From Desulfosporosinus sp. (GTDB taxonomy: Bacteria; Bacillota; Desulfitobacteriia; Desulfitobacteriales; Desulfitobacteriaceae), in NCBI GenBank assembly GCA_020692355.1, contig JAIMKP010000004.1, positions 1-64,000 of the forward strand: a stretch of 64,000 nt of DNA, in the 5' to 3' direction. The notes under the pieces were generated by a model, which saw only the letters and a list, made by a program, of their open reading frames with translations, was not told the origin of the DNA and searched no databases. This document shows positions 1-7,817 of this stretch, in pieces. Both the position numbers and the translations under genes were made by a program. Numbering within the stretch: position 1 is the first letter of the stretch; each line of letters starts with the position of its first letter.

Positions 1-54
1 GAGTACGGGGGACCCACTCCCACTTGTAGAAGTGGGAGTCTTACGATTGGATAA
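1..54 (+). repeat. Dispersed palindromic repeat, copy A (3' part only)
   Basis: This is the right-hand part of a repeat that recurs at 14281-14529 and 22250-22368. It keeps the perfect 10-bp hairpin ACTCCCACTT / AAGTGGGAGT with loop GTAG, and the tail ACGATTGGAT. The bases before the hairpin differ from the other copies, so this copy is diverged, but the stem is unchanged. The window edge cuts off the left part. It ends about 20 nt before the rubredoxin start codon. Confidence 0.85.
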
Positions 55-75
55 ACGCTTAAAGGAGGAAGCACT

Positions 76-237
76 ATGCAAAAGTATGTCTGCACCGTCT
101 GCGGATACATTTATGATCCCGAAGCAGGGGATCCGGACGGTGGAATTGCCCCTGGGACGGCCTTTGAAGATATTCCGGACAGCTGGGTCTGTCCAGTGTG
201 TGGGGTTGTAAAGGACTCATTCGAACCTGCCGAGTGA
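76..237 (+). CDS. Rubredoxin
   Basis: This encodes a 53-residue rubredoxin, a small cytoplasmic electron carrier with one iron held by four cysteines. The two CxxCG-type knuckles are visible as [11 protein letters not shown] near the N-terminus and WVCPVCG near residue 40, with the usual spacing and acidic character. AAAGGAGG lies just upstream of the ATG. The gene stands alone, directly behind copy A of the dispersed repeat and convergent with the helicase gene. In anaerobes rubredoxin commonly serves oxygen or superoxide reduction, but no partner enzyme is next to it here. Confidence 0.97.
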   Translation: MQKYVCTVCGYIYDPEAGDPDGGIAPGTAFEDIPDSWVCPVCGVVKDSFEPAE

Positions 238-246
238 ATAAGCTTT

Positions 247-2499
247 CTACTGAATTTCAACTACAGCCGCTTCATCCCGATCCAACTTTTCGATGCAGAC
301 TTTAAGCCGGGAGCGTAGGGCTTGATCCTCGATGGCATCACGCATCTGGCGTAGCAGATCGATAGTGCGCCGAAAGACGCTGATGATATCCCCTTCATCT
401 AAGTTGCACAAGTGCTGCACAGCCTCGAAAGAATCGCCTTTGCTCCAAGCAGAGGCGATTCCGGCTACCCGAGGTTCATAGAGAACCGCTTCTTTGCCAC
501 AGACACCTTGAATGTAGTGGATGATGTCATAAACCGGATCAAGATCGATTACGGCATGCTTTTGAAAGTAGTCATTCTTGCGTGCTTCAAAATCAACTCC
601 GGACAATAGAGCATTAAGCCCGTCATCATCCAGGTACTGAAGGATATCCGAGAAGATGAGTTCTGTGACGAAGAGTTCCTGAACGTAAATATGGCTCGCA
701 CAAATTCCACGGGGAAGGAGTTCATCCCCTCGCATATATCCCATTTGGCGCAGCTGTTCTTTTCTACGTTCAAACTCTTTGAGGAATAGATTTTCATCCG
801 GAAGGGCAGACAGGCTTTTCTGAAGTTCCTTGATGCGTTGTTGGTTGCGAAGGTATGCTTTTTCCTGTTCCCGGCAGAGGGATTGGTGTGGCTGGGGACA
901 AGCCTTGGGGGGGTGGGCCACGAGTTTTTCCCAGCTCTTTAACTTACGGGCCATTTCCCGCCCGTAAACCCGATTTTGCTTGCGTGGTCCGAGAGCCTGA
1001 TAAGCCCGGCGCAAGCGCTCCAAGTCTTTGTGTTTGGGATAGTATTTGAGTGGGCAGTGGTAGGAGCCAAGATGTTCACAGATGTGTTCGACCGCTTGGA
1101 GCGCTGCCTCGGCTTCCTCTAATTCAGCCTGAAAATTGAGGGCTTTCAGATGTGCGTGATAAGCCGAGAAACTCTTTTTGAAATAGGTTTCAATTTGTTC
1201 TGCATTCAAGGTCGCGGTTAGATTGAGTACGGTATTGTAAGTTAAGCGGAATTGGCTGGATAGGGGCTCAAGTTGGTTTAACTGGAATTTTTGCGGAGGG
1301 TTTTTCTCCATATAGTTAAAATCCACGAGGGCAAAGGAGTAACCCACTTCATCAATCCCCCGCCTGCCGGCACGCCCAGACATTTGAAAAAACTCATGGT
1401 TGGCCAGCGGACGGAAACTGCGGCCATCAAACTTATGTAAGGAATCAAAGCAAACAGATTTGACCGGGTAATTGATCCCGACACTGAAGGTTTCCGTGCA
1501 GTAAAGGACATGGATTAAGCGGCGTTGGAAGAGTTCTTCCACCAAAACCTTCTGGCCGGGGAGAAGCCCGGCATGATGAAAAGCGATTCCCTTGACAGAA
1601 AGGCGTTTGAGTTGGCGGGTCGAGGCAGACCAATCCTCTTCAGGTCCGAATTGCTCGAAAAAAGCTGCCTCTACCTGTCGCTTTTGGGCGGGTTTTAGGT
1701 AGTTTGCGATACCCGCCAATTCCCGTGCTTTTCCCACGCACTGTTTGCGGCTAAAGACGAAGTAAAGTGCGGGGAGGTAGTTCCGTTGTATGGCTCGGAT
1801 GAGGTCGAGATGGGTGGTGGTTGAAAAAGGTGATTCTTCATCATAACGAATCTCGTGGGATTTTTGGCGATAATAACGCCAGAGCTGGTCATAGGTTGCG
1901 AGCCCGGTATCTTTGGTAAAATAATAGTATTCCAGCGGCACCACCCGTTTGTGTTCTTCAACGAGGGCGAGTTCTTCATGGCGGATGGAAGCGATCCAAT
2001 CCACCAATTCGCGCGCGTTGGCGATGGTCGCACTCAGGCCCAGGATTTTGACATGGGGAGGGGCCAGGATGATTGATTCTTCCCAGACCGTGCCGCGTTC
2101 TTCGTCATTGAGCCAGTGGATCTCGTCGAAAATGACATGGCTGACATTTCCGAGGTTGGCATCCTCCGTGATGACCTGGTTGCGGAAGATTTCCGTGGTC
2201 ATGATGAGGAGAGGGGCAGCAGGATTTAAGACGACGTCCCCAGTAAGAATCCCCACTTTTGAGTCCCCGAACTGGTTGCGAAAATCTTTGTATTTTTGAT
2301 TGCTTAAGGCTTTAATGGGGGCTGTGTAAATCACCCTCTCCCCGGCGTGGATCGCTTTTTCGACAAGGTAGTCAGCGACTAATGTCTTTCCGGTGCCGGT
2401 TGGGGCAGCTACAATCACGGATTTGCCCGCATCGACTGCAGCCAGTGCCTCCTTTTGAAAGGGATCCAATGCATAACCATGGTATATACGTTTGGGCAT
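247..2499 (-). CDS. Ski2/Mtr4-like DEAD/DEAH-box RNA helicase
   Basis: This is a superfamily 2 helicase of about 750 residues. Counting from the ATG at 2499, the visible motifs are Walker A APTGTGKT (32-39), DEIH (125-128), SAT (156-158) and motif VI QMSGRAGRRG (372-381). The last third is long and helical, like the DSHCT region of Ski2/Mtr4 and actinobacterial HelY proteins. A TTG at 2508 is also in frame, but the ATG has better spacing from GGGAAGAG. Such enzymes unwind RNA with ATP; the substrate cannot be read from the sequence. It is convergent with rubredoxin and divergent from the next gene. Confidence 0.9.
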   Translation of the reverse strand: MPKRIYHGYALDPFQKEALAAVDAGKSVIVAAPTGTGKTLVADYLVEKAIHAGERVIYTAPIKALSNQKYKDFRNQFGDSKVGILTGDVVLNPAAPLLIMTTEIFRNQVITEDANLGNVSHVIFDEIHWLNDEERGTVWEESIILAPPHVKILGLSATIANARELVDWIASIRHEELALVEEHKRVVPLEYYYFTKDTGLATYDQLWRYYRQKSHEIRYDEESPFSTTTHLDLIRAIQRNYLPALYFVFSRKQCVGKARELAGIANYLKPAQKRQVEAAFFEQFGPEEDWSASTRQLKRLSVKGIAFHHAGLLPGQKVLVEELFQRRLIHVLYCTETFSVGINYPVKSVCFDSLHKFDGRSFRPLANHEFFQMSGRAGRRGIDEVGYSFALVDFNYMEKNPPQKFQLNQLEPLSSQFRLTYNTVLNLTATLNAEQIETYFKKSFSAYHAHLKALNFQAELEEAEAALQAVEHICEHLGSYHCPLKYYPKHKDLERLRRAYQALGPRKQNRVYGREMARKLKSWEKLVAHPPKACPQPHQSLCREQEKAYLRNQQRIKELQKSLSALPDENLFLKEFERRKEQLRQMGYMRGDELLPRGICASHIYVQELFVTELIFSDILQYLDDDGLNALLSGVDFEARKNDYFQKHAVIDLDPVYDIIHYIQGVCGKEAVLYEPRVAGIASAWSKGDSFEAVQHLCNLDEGDIISVFRRTIDLLRQMRDAIEDQALRSRLKVCIEKLDRDEAAVVEIQ

Positions 2500-2664
2500 A
2501 TGGTTCAACTCTCTTCCCGAGGATCTCCCTCATTTTAGCAAACCACGAGGTAAGGGTCAAATTTCCCCTGCTTCCATCCGTGAATTGTTGGTAGCTTGGT
2601 CTGAACTGGGAAAGCAACCCATATGATTTTAGGAAGCAAGACAAGGCCCAAAGGGGGAATCAGT

Positions 2665-3534
2665 ATGTCTTCTCTGCGTTTGGACATCGAACAAGCCATG
2701 GGGCTTAAGTTTCCTGAGCGTAACGAGGAAGCGCTCGTGCGCTTTGAAGAATCGTTGGAAATACCTCGAGGAGCTGAAGAACTGATGCGCGGGTTTTACC
2801 GGCATCCGGAGCGGGTTAAACAAGGATTCCAAAACCTTCATCTGGAGACGGCGTCCATCTTGGATCTGCTTTTGCCGCGCCGTTCCCGCCTACGCGAATG
2901 GGCGGAAGCGTTGCCGGAACGCCCGCAGGACGCCGAAACCTTCCTCAAAGAAACAGGACAAGAGCTTGGCAAACGGCAAGAACGCCTGGTGCATATCGAA
3001 CGTGAACTTTTAGAAGAATTAGAGGAGAGCCGTGCAGCCGAGATTTTCCCGTTGCCCTTATCTATTTTTGGTACTTTGAACATCAAGGAGCCCGCAGTGA
3101 AGATCTATCTTCGGCCTTTAGGCCGAATCGCAGAGCTAGCGGAACTTAATCCGGAGTCAGTGCGCCAGGCCGTGCGGGTGCATTTTCTCGTGCTCCTGCT
3201 TCTGGTAGCCGGCCAGGATCTGGACGGGCAATCTTATGCTCGTGGTGGGGATGAGTCCGCTCTCCACACCGTTGCCACTGTGTATGCTTGGCGCTATTTG
3301 AAACGCCAGTCGACAGAACTCATACAGTGCTATCAAGAATGGTTAAAGGCTTGGGGTGGACAGAAGCCTACCCAAGGCCTGGTTGGTGATGGAGTGGCGG
3401 AAAAATTAAGAGCCGCCATGATCTTTTGGCGGCGTCGGGGAACGCTGAGTTGGGAGGAAGGTCTGCAACTTGTCGGCCGTTTGCAAGCGAAGGAAGAGGG
3501 ACGGGATACGGAAGTGTATACCGTGCGCCTGTGA
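2665..3534 (+). CDS. Hypothetical helical protein
   Basis: I do not recognise this 289-residue protein. It is rich in Glu, Arg and Leu and mostly helical, with a likely amphipathic or coiled segment around residues 90-125 and one short hydrophobic stretch (VHFLVLLLLVAG) near residue 180. It has no signal peptide and no clear catalytic motif. The ATG at 2665 is preferred over one at 2623 because AAGGGGGAA sits just before it. It is divergent from the helicase and convergent with the Crp-family gene, so it is probably its own transcription unit. Confidence 0.7.
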   Translation: MSSLRLDIEQAMGLKFPERNEEALVRFEESLEIPRGAEELMRGFYRHPERVKQGFQNLHLETASILDLLLPRRSRLREWAEALPERPQDAETFLKETGQELGKRQERLVHIERELLEELEESRAAEIFPLPLSIFGTLNIKEPAVKIYLRPLGRIAELAELNPESVRQAVRVHFLVLLLLVAGQDLDGQSYARGGDESALHTVATVYAWRYLKRQSTELIQCYQEWLKAWGGQKPTQGLVGDGVAEKLRAAMIFWRRRGTLSWEEGLQLVGRLQAKEEGRDTEVYTVRL

Positions 3535-3564
3535 CCCTGCGGATCTGGTATACTTGTTAGGGGC

Positions 3565-4248
3565 TTAGGGCCAGTCGGCTAATTCTTGAGGTTTGATAAT
3601 TTCAATGTGTTCATTGGCCACTCGAATAATCCCTGATTTTTTCCAAGCATTGAGGGAACGATTGACTACTTCTCGGGAAGTTCCAATCATCCCAGCTAAA
3701 TCGCGGTGGGTCAGGCCGCCCGGTACAAAAATCGGCTTTCCGGGGCTCGGAGCAGGCCGGGCCAAGCGCAGCAACAGGGAGGCTAAGATGCCAGCGGTGG
3801 ACTTGCTGGTTAAAATGCGGATGAATTCCTGGGCGAGGCGCAAACGCTTATTCAAGGTGCGGATAATGGCAACGGCTAAGCGGGGATGTTCTTCAAGGAT
3901 GCCTGGAACCACCTCATTTGGAAGCACGAGGAGGGTGCTGTCCTGTAGAACTTCTGCCGTTGCAGGGTAGGCACCCGATTCTAATAGCAAGGTTTCAGCA
4001 AAACTATCATAAGGGCCGTACCAATCTAAAATTTGTTCATCTCCGTCAGGCAGCATTTTACTGAGTTTGATTTGGCCATTCAGTACGAAATAGACTTGGG
4101 ATCCAATTTCCCCTTCGACAAAGAGGATTTGCCCGCGGCGGTAATGGCGCTCCCTTAAATGTGTTAAGAAAGGGAGGACATGTTCTTCTGCCAGAGCGGA
4201 AAATAAGTTAAAATGTAAGAGTTCAGAGGTCGTTAACAACAGATCCAC
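3565..4248 (-). CDS. Crp/Fnr-family transcriptional regulator
   Basis: This 227-residue regulator has an N-terminal cyclic-nucleotide-binding-type beta-roll (about 15-130), a dimerisation helix, and a C-terminal winged helix-turn-helix with the family signature LTHRDLAGMIGTSREVVNR. There is no N-terminal cysteine cluster, so it is not an Fe-S Fnr; the effector is unknown. The frame opens with GTG at 4248, but the AAGGA site almost touches it. A TTG three codons later (4239) is better spaced and may be the true start. It is divergent from the 4268 gene with about 20 bp between them, which suggests shared control. Confidence 0.9.
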   Translation of the reverse strand: MDLLLTTSELLHFNLFSALAEEHVLPFLTHLRERHYRRGQILFVEGEIGSQVYFVLNGQIKLSKMLPDGDEQILDWYGPYDSFAETLLLESGAYPATAEVLQDSTLLVLPNEVVPGILEEHPRLAVAIIRTLNKRLRLAQEFIRILTSKSTAGILASLLLRLARPAPSPGKPIFVPGGLTHRDLAGMIGTSREVVNRSLNAWKKSGIIRVANEHIEIIKPQELADWP

Positions 4249-4267
4249 TTCCTTAGGAGGAGATTGT

Positions 4268-4615
4268 ATGGGTGAAAGTTATTTAGCGGGATCGGAGTAT
4301 CGGGATTCCAGCCGCAAGGAACTTATCTTGCGTGAGGCTTTGGCAAGCCTAAAAGGCCGCCGTTGGCATATTTGTCTAAAAAATGATGAAATTACGGTGC
4401 TGGTTGAGACGGAAATTGAAGTACTAGAGGTTAACCGTCGGGAAAACCGGATTGAAACAGGGCATTTAACCCTTGACGATGTCTATTTTGAACTGGTCAA
4501 CGACGTTGGGCTAAAACTCTTTTTCCCGCTTGTCCAGTTTCGGGAGGCCGAAATCTTCTCGTCGAGCTTAAATATCTGTTTTGATACCTTCTATTGGAGT
4601 TTCTATGCATTATAA
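4268..4615 (+). CDS. Hypothetical protein, divergent from the Crp-family gene
   Basis: This 115-residue protein is not one I recognise. It looks like a small soluble alpha/beta protein with alternating charged and hydrophobic residues (ITVLVETEIEVLEV, DVYFELVNDVGLKLFFPL), with no signal peptide and no membrane helix. AGGAGGAGATTGT lies directly before the ATG. The 20-bp divergent gap with the Crp-family regulator makes it a plausible regulatory target, which is inference only. A small membrane peptide follows after 33 nt on the same strand. Confidence 0.7.
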   Translation: MGESYLAGSEYRDSSRKELILREALASLKGRRWHICLKNDEITVLVETEIEVLEVNRRENRIETGHLTLDDVYFELVNDVGLKLFFPLVQFREAEIFSSSLNICFDTFYWSFYAL

Positions 4616-4648
4616 CATACGTTAGAGTAGAGCATGGGGGTGGGAGAT

Positions 4649-4768
4649 ATGCCGGAACTCAAGGTGGAGCCGATTCGGATTCAGATGGTGATCAATACGC
4701 CTTTTCGGGTATGGTCTGTATTGGTTTTAGCTTTCTTAGCTGTGATCATTGCTATTAATGCTAATTAG
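4649..4768 (+). CDS. Small single-pass membrane protein, 39 aa
   Basis: This is a 39-residue open frame starting with ATG after GGGGGTGGGAG. The N-terminal half is polar (MPELKVEPIRIQ) and the C-terminal half is one hydrophobic helix (VWSVLVLAFLAVIIAINAN). Its final 8 bases overlap the end of the convergent comFB gene. It resembles the 41-residue peptide at 14092 in size and design, but not obviously in sequence. No function can be given. Confidence 0.6.
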   Translation: MPELKVEPIRIQMVINTPFRVWSVLVLAFLAVIIAINAN

Positions 4769-5066
4769 AGGTCTTATTAACGGGGGAATCCAACGGGTGA
4801 GAAGGGGAATTGGCAACGGTTTCTGAGGCCCGGACGAGTTCTGAGATAATTCGAGTTTGACTGGGTAGGGCTCTTGATTCCCATTCGGTAAGGATTTCCC
4901 CCTTTTGGGAGACAGCATAGCGGGGTGGCAGCCGGTTTAAGGCTAAAGCCAAGATGTCCACTTGACAGCGTGCACAAGTGCAGGGTAGGTTAGCGTGGCG
5001 AAGGTAGTCTTGGAGGGCTTCCTGAACGATGGTCTCCGTGATGTTTTTAAGTTCGAACATCAGCAT
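4761..5066 (-). CDS. comFB: ComFB-family late competence protein
   Basis: This 101-residue protein carries the ComFB core, with the cysteines in CTCARCQVDILALALNRLPPRY and a KG turn after it. ComFB proteins are small and zinc-binding by report; their exact role is unclear, and some relatives have been linked to cyclic-dinucleotide sensing. The start at 5066 has GGGAG a few bases upstream. The C-terminal 25 residues are Ser/Pro-rich and probably disordered. There are no other competence genes nearby. It is divergent from the selenoprotein gene that follows. Confidence 0.85.
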   Translation of the reverse strand: MLMFELKNITETIVQEALQDYLRHANLPCTCARCQVDILALALNRLPPRYAVSQKGEILTEWESRALPSQTRIISELVRASETVANSPSHPLDSPVNKTSN

Positions 5067-5172
5067 GCATCTCCCTTTCCAGGTTTAACTAAGTCTACTT
5101 AACTCTATGATAATGATTTCCAGGAAAAAGAACAAGGGCAAGGTTGAAAACATCCGAATTATTGAAATGACC

Positions 5173-5214
5173 TACCCCTAAGGGGTATACAAAGTGAACG
5201 AATTGACGTATAAT
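5173..5214 (+). promoter_or_regulatory. CsoR/CstR-like operator overlapping a promoter
   Basis: The perfect palindrome TACCCCTAAGGGGTA occupies 5173-5187. G/C tracts flanked by TA are typical of operators of the CsoR family, which includes copper (CsoR) and persulfide (CstR) sensors. A TATAAT -10 element lies at 5209-5214, and a -35-like TATACA at 5186-5191 overlaps the operator with a 17-bp spacer. This arrangement suggests repression of the thiol-oxidoreductase gene at 5291. The regulator itself is not in the window. Confidence 0.6.
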
Positions 5215-5290
5215 AAACACATAAATTTTGCCAACATAGGAAAACCTAAAGCAGATTTAAATTTGATTGAAGAAGGAGGTAGGAAGAAAT

Positions 5291-5953
5291 TTGGCGAAGC
5301 TCTTATCTGAAAAGGACACTGTGGCTATCAAGGATTTTTTTGGGCAGAACCTTGTTAACCCGATAACCATGCGTTTGTTCGTTCAAGATTCGTCTCAGCC
5401 GGGTGAATGCATGTATTGTTCTGAGACTCAGCAGATTGTCGAAGAAATCTCAGAGTTGAGTGACAAGATCAGCCTGGACATTCACAAGGTGCCCACCGAC
5501 GCTGGGTTGGTCAAGCAATATGATGTTGAGAGGGTTCCTGCGCTCATTTTAGAGAAGGAATCCGTTGACTCGGGTGTACGTTTTTATGGAATTCCCTCTG
5601 GCTATGAATTCGGCACGCTGATTGAGGACATCGCTGACTTGTCTACGGGAAAAACTAAGCTTACAGAAGAACTGCTCCAGCAAGTAGAGCAAGTGCAGAA
5701 AGACGTGACGATTAAAGTTTTCGTCACACCCACCTGACCGCATTGTCCCCGTGCCGTGCGCACGGCTCATCAATTGGCCATGGTCAATCCGCATATTAAG
5801 GCGGAATGCATTGAAGCCACTGAATTTGGAGAACTCTCACAACAGTACAATGTTTATGGGGTACCTAAATCCGTGATCAATGAGACTGTTCAATTCGAAG
5901 GAGCGGTTCCCGAAGCCGTCTTCGTTCGCAACTTGATGAAAGCGGTTGATTAG
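5291..5953 (+). CDS. Two-domain protein disulfide oxidoreductase, predicted selenoprotein (UGA 5735-5737)
   Basis: This gene encodes a double thioredoxin/glutaredoxin-fold protein of about 220 residues, the size of archaeal-type PDO enzymes. Domain 1 has CMYC at residues 40-43. In domain 2 an in-frame TGA (codon 149) sits exactly where the first catalytic cysteine belongs, giving FVTPT-Sec-PHCPRAV. The same frame then continues for 72 codons with good homology to the second domain (YNVYGVPKSV) to TAG at 5951. A GCCGT/ACGGC hairpin begins 16 nt after the TGA. The TTG at 5291 follows AAGGAGG. It probably reduces disulfides in the cytoplasm. Without recoding it would be a 148-residue truncated protein. 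Confidence 0.88.
5753..5766 (+). promoter_or_regulatory. Candidate bacterial SECIS hairpin
   Basis: GCCGT pairs with ACGGC around loop GCGC. The hairpin begins 16 nt after the in-frame TGA, inside the coding region, where bacterial SelB-binding hairpins lie. The placement fits; the loop has a G but I cannot fold it or score it here. Confidence 0.5.
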
Positions 5954-5959
5954 GTAGTA

Positions 5960-5989
5960 AAGCAGCACCTTCCTGGGAAGGTGCTGCTT
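5960..5989. terminator. Bidirectional terminator
   Basis: A perfect stem AGCAGCACCTTCC / GGAAGGTGCTGCT with a three-base loop sits between the convergent selenoprotein and GH18 genes. Both flanks are A/T-rich, so it could serve either strand. Confidence 0.8.
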
Positions 5990-6002
5990 GTTATTGGGAA
6001 GA

Positions 6003-6986
6003 TCATTTCCCGAGCTTGCTGGAGACATCCTGCCAAAAACGAGGGGTTTCATAGCCTAGCCGCCAGATAGCGATGCCGCGCAAACGGTAGCTTTTCACCA
6101 AACCGAAGCGAATCTTCGCGGCCAATTCATTCTCGAACCAGACGGTATGCCGTTCCCGACCGCGCCAGTAGTAAAAGTAAGGTTCTACGGCTGAATCTGA
6201 CCAAAGAACGCGGGCCCCTGTTTCTCTGACCAAAGCCGGAATATCCCGCATCGGGATCATGCGGGTGGGCTGGGTTGCCCAGTCGTAGCCATAGATTGGG
6301 ATGCCAACGAGGATCTTTCGGCGGGGAATGAGGCTAGTCGCATAATCCAAGGCCTGGGTCATCCAGGGAAGGCCTGCGACTGAACCTGGGCTTCCGCCGG
6401 AATAGTGCTCGTCATAGGTCATAATGGTGACCGCATCACAAAGCCGTCCGATGCTGGCAAAGTCATAGCCAGGGGCTTCCCACTCGGAGCGCTTAGCAGG
6501 GACAGCGAGCGTCAACAGGCGGCCCTCAGCGTGCAGGGTGGCCCGAAGAGATTCGAGCAAGGTGACATAGGGGACGCGATAGGCGGCCTCAACCCTCTCA
6601 AAGTCCAGGTGTACGCCGGCTGCAGCCGGAGGGAGGGACTCTAAGACATTGCGGATAAATCGCCGCTGCAAAGCGGTCGAAGCAAGGATGGAACGCAGAG
6701 GTTGAGGATCAAAAGTCCTTCCGTTGAAGTTATGGTAGAGGATGAGAGGGGAGATGCTGCGGCGCTGTGCGTCTTGCAGGATCGACCCATTTACGTTCCC
6801 GTTGAAAGAGGCATCTTCTTGGATTTGGAAGGCAAAATCGGCAACCGTGTCAATGTGGCTACCGTATTGGCGAATCGATTCTAAGGAGCGGGTGTCTCCG
6901 GGATAATCCTCGGCGCTGTAGCCAAGAACCCATAAGTGTTTGTTGACTAAGGCTTGGGCAGGTAATAGCCAATGGTTTGAATTCAA
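6003..6986 (-). CDS. Glycoside hydrolase family 18, YaaH/spore-germination type
   Basis: This encodes about 327 residues of a GH18 TIM-barrel. The catalytic DxxDxE motif appears as GVHLDFERV, followed by typical GH18 strands (LTLAVPAKRSEW, CDAVTIMTYDEH, KILVGIPIYGYDW). YaaH/YdhD-like members act on spore cortex or wall glycan. The TTG start at 6986 follows a strong AAGGAGGAGGT; an ATG at 7058 would add 24 residues but has no good site. No LysM domain and no clear signal peptide are visible, unlike many relatives. It is a single gene, convergent with the selenoprotein gene. Confidence 0.88.
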   Translation of the reverse strand: MNSNHWLLPAQALVNKHLWVLGYSAEDYPGDTRSLESIRQYGSHIDTVADFAFQIQEDASFNGNVNGSILQDAQRRSISPLILYHNFNGRTFDPQPLRSILASTALQRRFIRNVLESLPPAAAGVHLDFERVEAAYRVPYVTLLESLRATLHAEGRLLTLAVPAKRSEWEAPGYDFASIGRLCDAVTIMTYDEHYSGGSPGSVAGLPWMTQALDYATSLIPRRKILVGIPIYGYDWATQPTRMIPMRDIPALVRETGARVLWSDSAVEPYFYYWRGRERHTVWFENELAAKIRFGLVKSYRLRGIAIWRLGYETPRFWQDVSSKLGK

Positions 6987-7103
6987 ACAGACCTCCTCCT
7001 TATACCTGTGCTTATGATTAGGATATGAATGAAGAAGTGCTAAATTATCAAGCGGCACCTGGTAAGATTATCTAGAAAAGGCTCAAAGAAGTTTAAGTTC
7101 TCG

Positions 7104-7132
7104 TTGCTTTCGTTAGGGTAGTTTGGTATAAT
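7104..7132 (+). promoter_or_regulatory. Sigma-A-type promoter of the zinc-ribbon gene
   Basis: TTGCTT at 7104-7109 and TATAAT at 7127-7132 are separated by 17 bp. A start a few bases later would give a leader of about 115 nt before the ATG at 7256. Confidence 0.7.
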
Positions 7133-7255
7133 AACTATGTGCTTGTTATGACTTGGGACTATTGAAAATTGGAATCCGGTGCCTTATGGGGTGTTCAGGG
7201 AGGAAAATTGAAGTAGCCAAGGGACAAGGAACACCCTATTAAGGAGGAATATTAT

Positions 7256-7555
7256 ATGCCCGAAGACAAAGTGTTAGTGTGCCGTGACTGCGGTCAAGAG
7301 TTCGTCTTCTCAGCGCGTGAGCAAGAGTTCTACGCTGAAAAGGGATTCCAAAACGAACCTGGCCGTTGCCCATCTTGCCGCCAAGCGCGCAAGCAATCTT
7401 CCAACCGGAATTCTGGTGGATATGATCGTGCTCCGCGCCAAATGTATCCTGCCGTCTGTGCAAGTTGTGGTGCTGAGACCGAAGTTCCGTTCCAACCTTC
7501 TGGTGAGAAGCCGGTATATTGCCGCGACTGCTACCAAGCGATGCGCCGTTACTAA
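7256..7555 (+). CDS. Small zinc-ribbon protein
   Basis: This 99-residue protein has two zinc-ribbon units. The first is CRDCGQEF near the N-terminus with CPSCRQ near residue 40, the second CASCGAE with CRDC near the C-terminus. A basic, Gly/Asn/Arg-rich linker lies between them. Proteins of this architecture are common in Bacillota and Chloroflexi, but their function is not established; nucleic-acid or ribosome binding is a guess. AAGGAGG precedes the ATG, and codon use (many CGT, CGC and GAA) looks like that of a highly expressed gene. It has its own promoter and terminator. Confidence 0.85.
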   Translation: MPEDKVLVCRDCGQEFVFSAREQEFYAEKGFQNEPGRCPSCRQARKQSSNRNSGGYDRAPRQMYPAVCASCGAETEVPFQPSGEKPVYCRDCYQAMRRY

Positions 7556-7573
7556 TTCATCAGCGCGAAGCCA

Positions 7574-7606
7574 AACCCCCGTACTAGTGGTACGGGGGTT
7601 TTGTTT
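7574..7606 (+). terminator. Rho-independent terminator
   Basis: AACCCCCGTAC pairs perfectly with GTACGGGGGTT around a five-base loop and is followed by TTGTTTT. It ends the zinc-ribbon transcript. Confidence 0.9.
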
Positions 7607-7750
7607 TGCACTTGGTTTAGCAAGAACCTTAAGTGAGCCAGAGGAAACCACCTGGTAAATGCGCTCCTGAGTTTGCAAGCATTTCGCCAATTTCCGCAAG
7701 GAAGGGTGCGCTTCTATTGACAGGAGAAGAAAAGAATAGTAAGGTATAGA

Positions 7751-7765
7751 TGAGACTTAGTCTCA
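7751..7765 (+). promoter_or_regulatory. Palindromic operator candidate upstream of feoA
   Basis: TGAGACTTAGTCTCA is a perfect 6-3-6 dyad in the leader of the feo operon. Its position suggests binding by a metalloregulator (Fur or DtxR/IdeR class). It matches neither consensus closely enough to decide. Confidence 0.5.
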
Positions 7766-7783
7766 ATATTTTTTTAGGTGAGG

Positions 7784-7800
7784 TTGAGAATGGTTTTCAA
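7784..7800 (+). promoter_or_regulatory. Fur-box-like palindrome before feoA
   Basis: TTGAGAATGGTTTTCAA has near-dyad symmetry and resembles the 7-1-7 Fur box (TGATAATnATTATCA type). It ends just before the AAGGA site of feoA. A binding regulator could block both transcription and the ribosome site. Confidence 0.5.
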
Positions 7801-7817
7801 TAAGGACGGTGAGAGGC

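Noticed and set aside
1695-2033. Second frame inside the helicase gene
   Set aside because: It is a shadow of the helicase reading frame, with no independent support.
5291-5737. Truncated single-domain thioredoxin pseudogene ending at TGA 5735
   Set aside because: The frame continues with clear second-domain homology and the TGA falls on the catalytic Cys position with PHC after it, so Sec is the better reading than a nonsense mutation.
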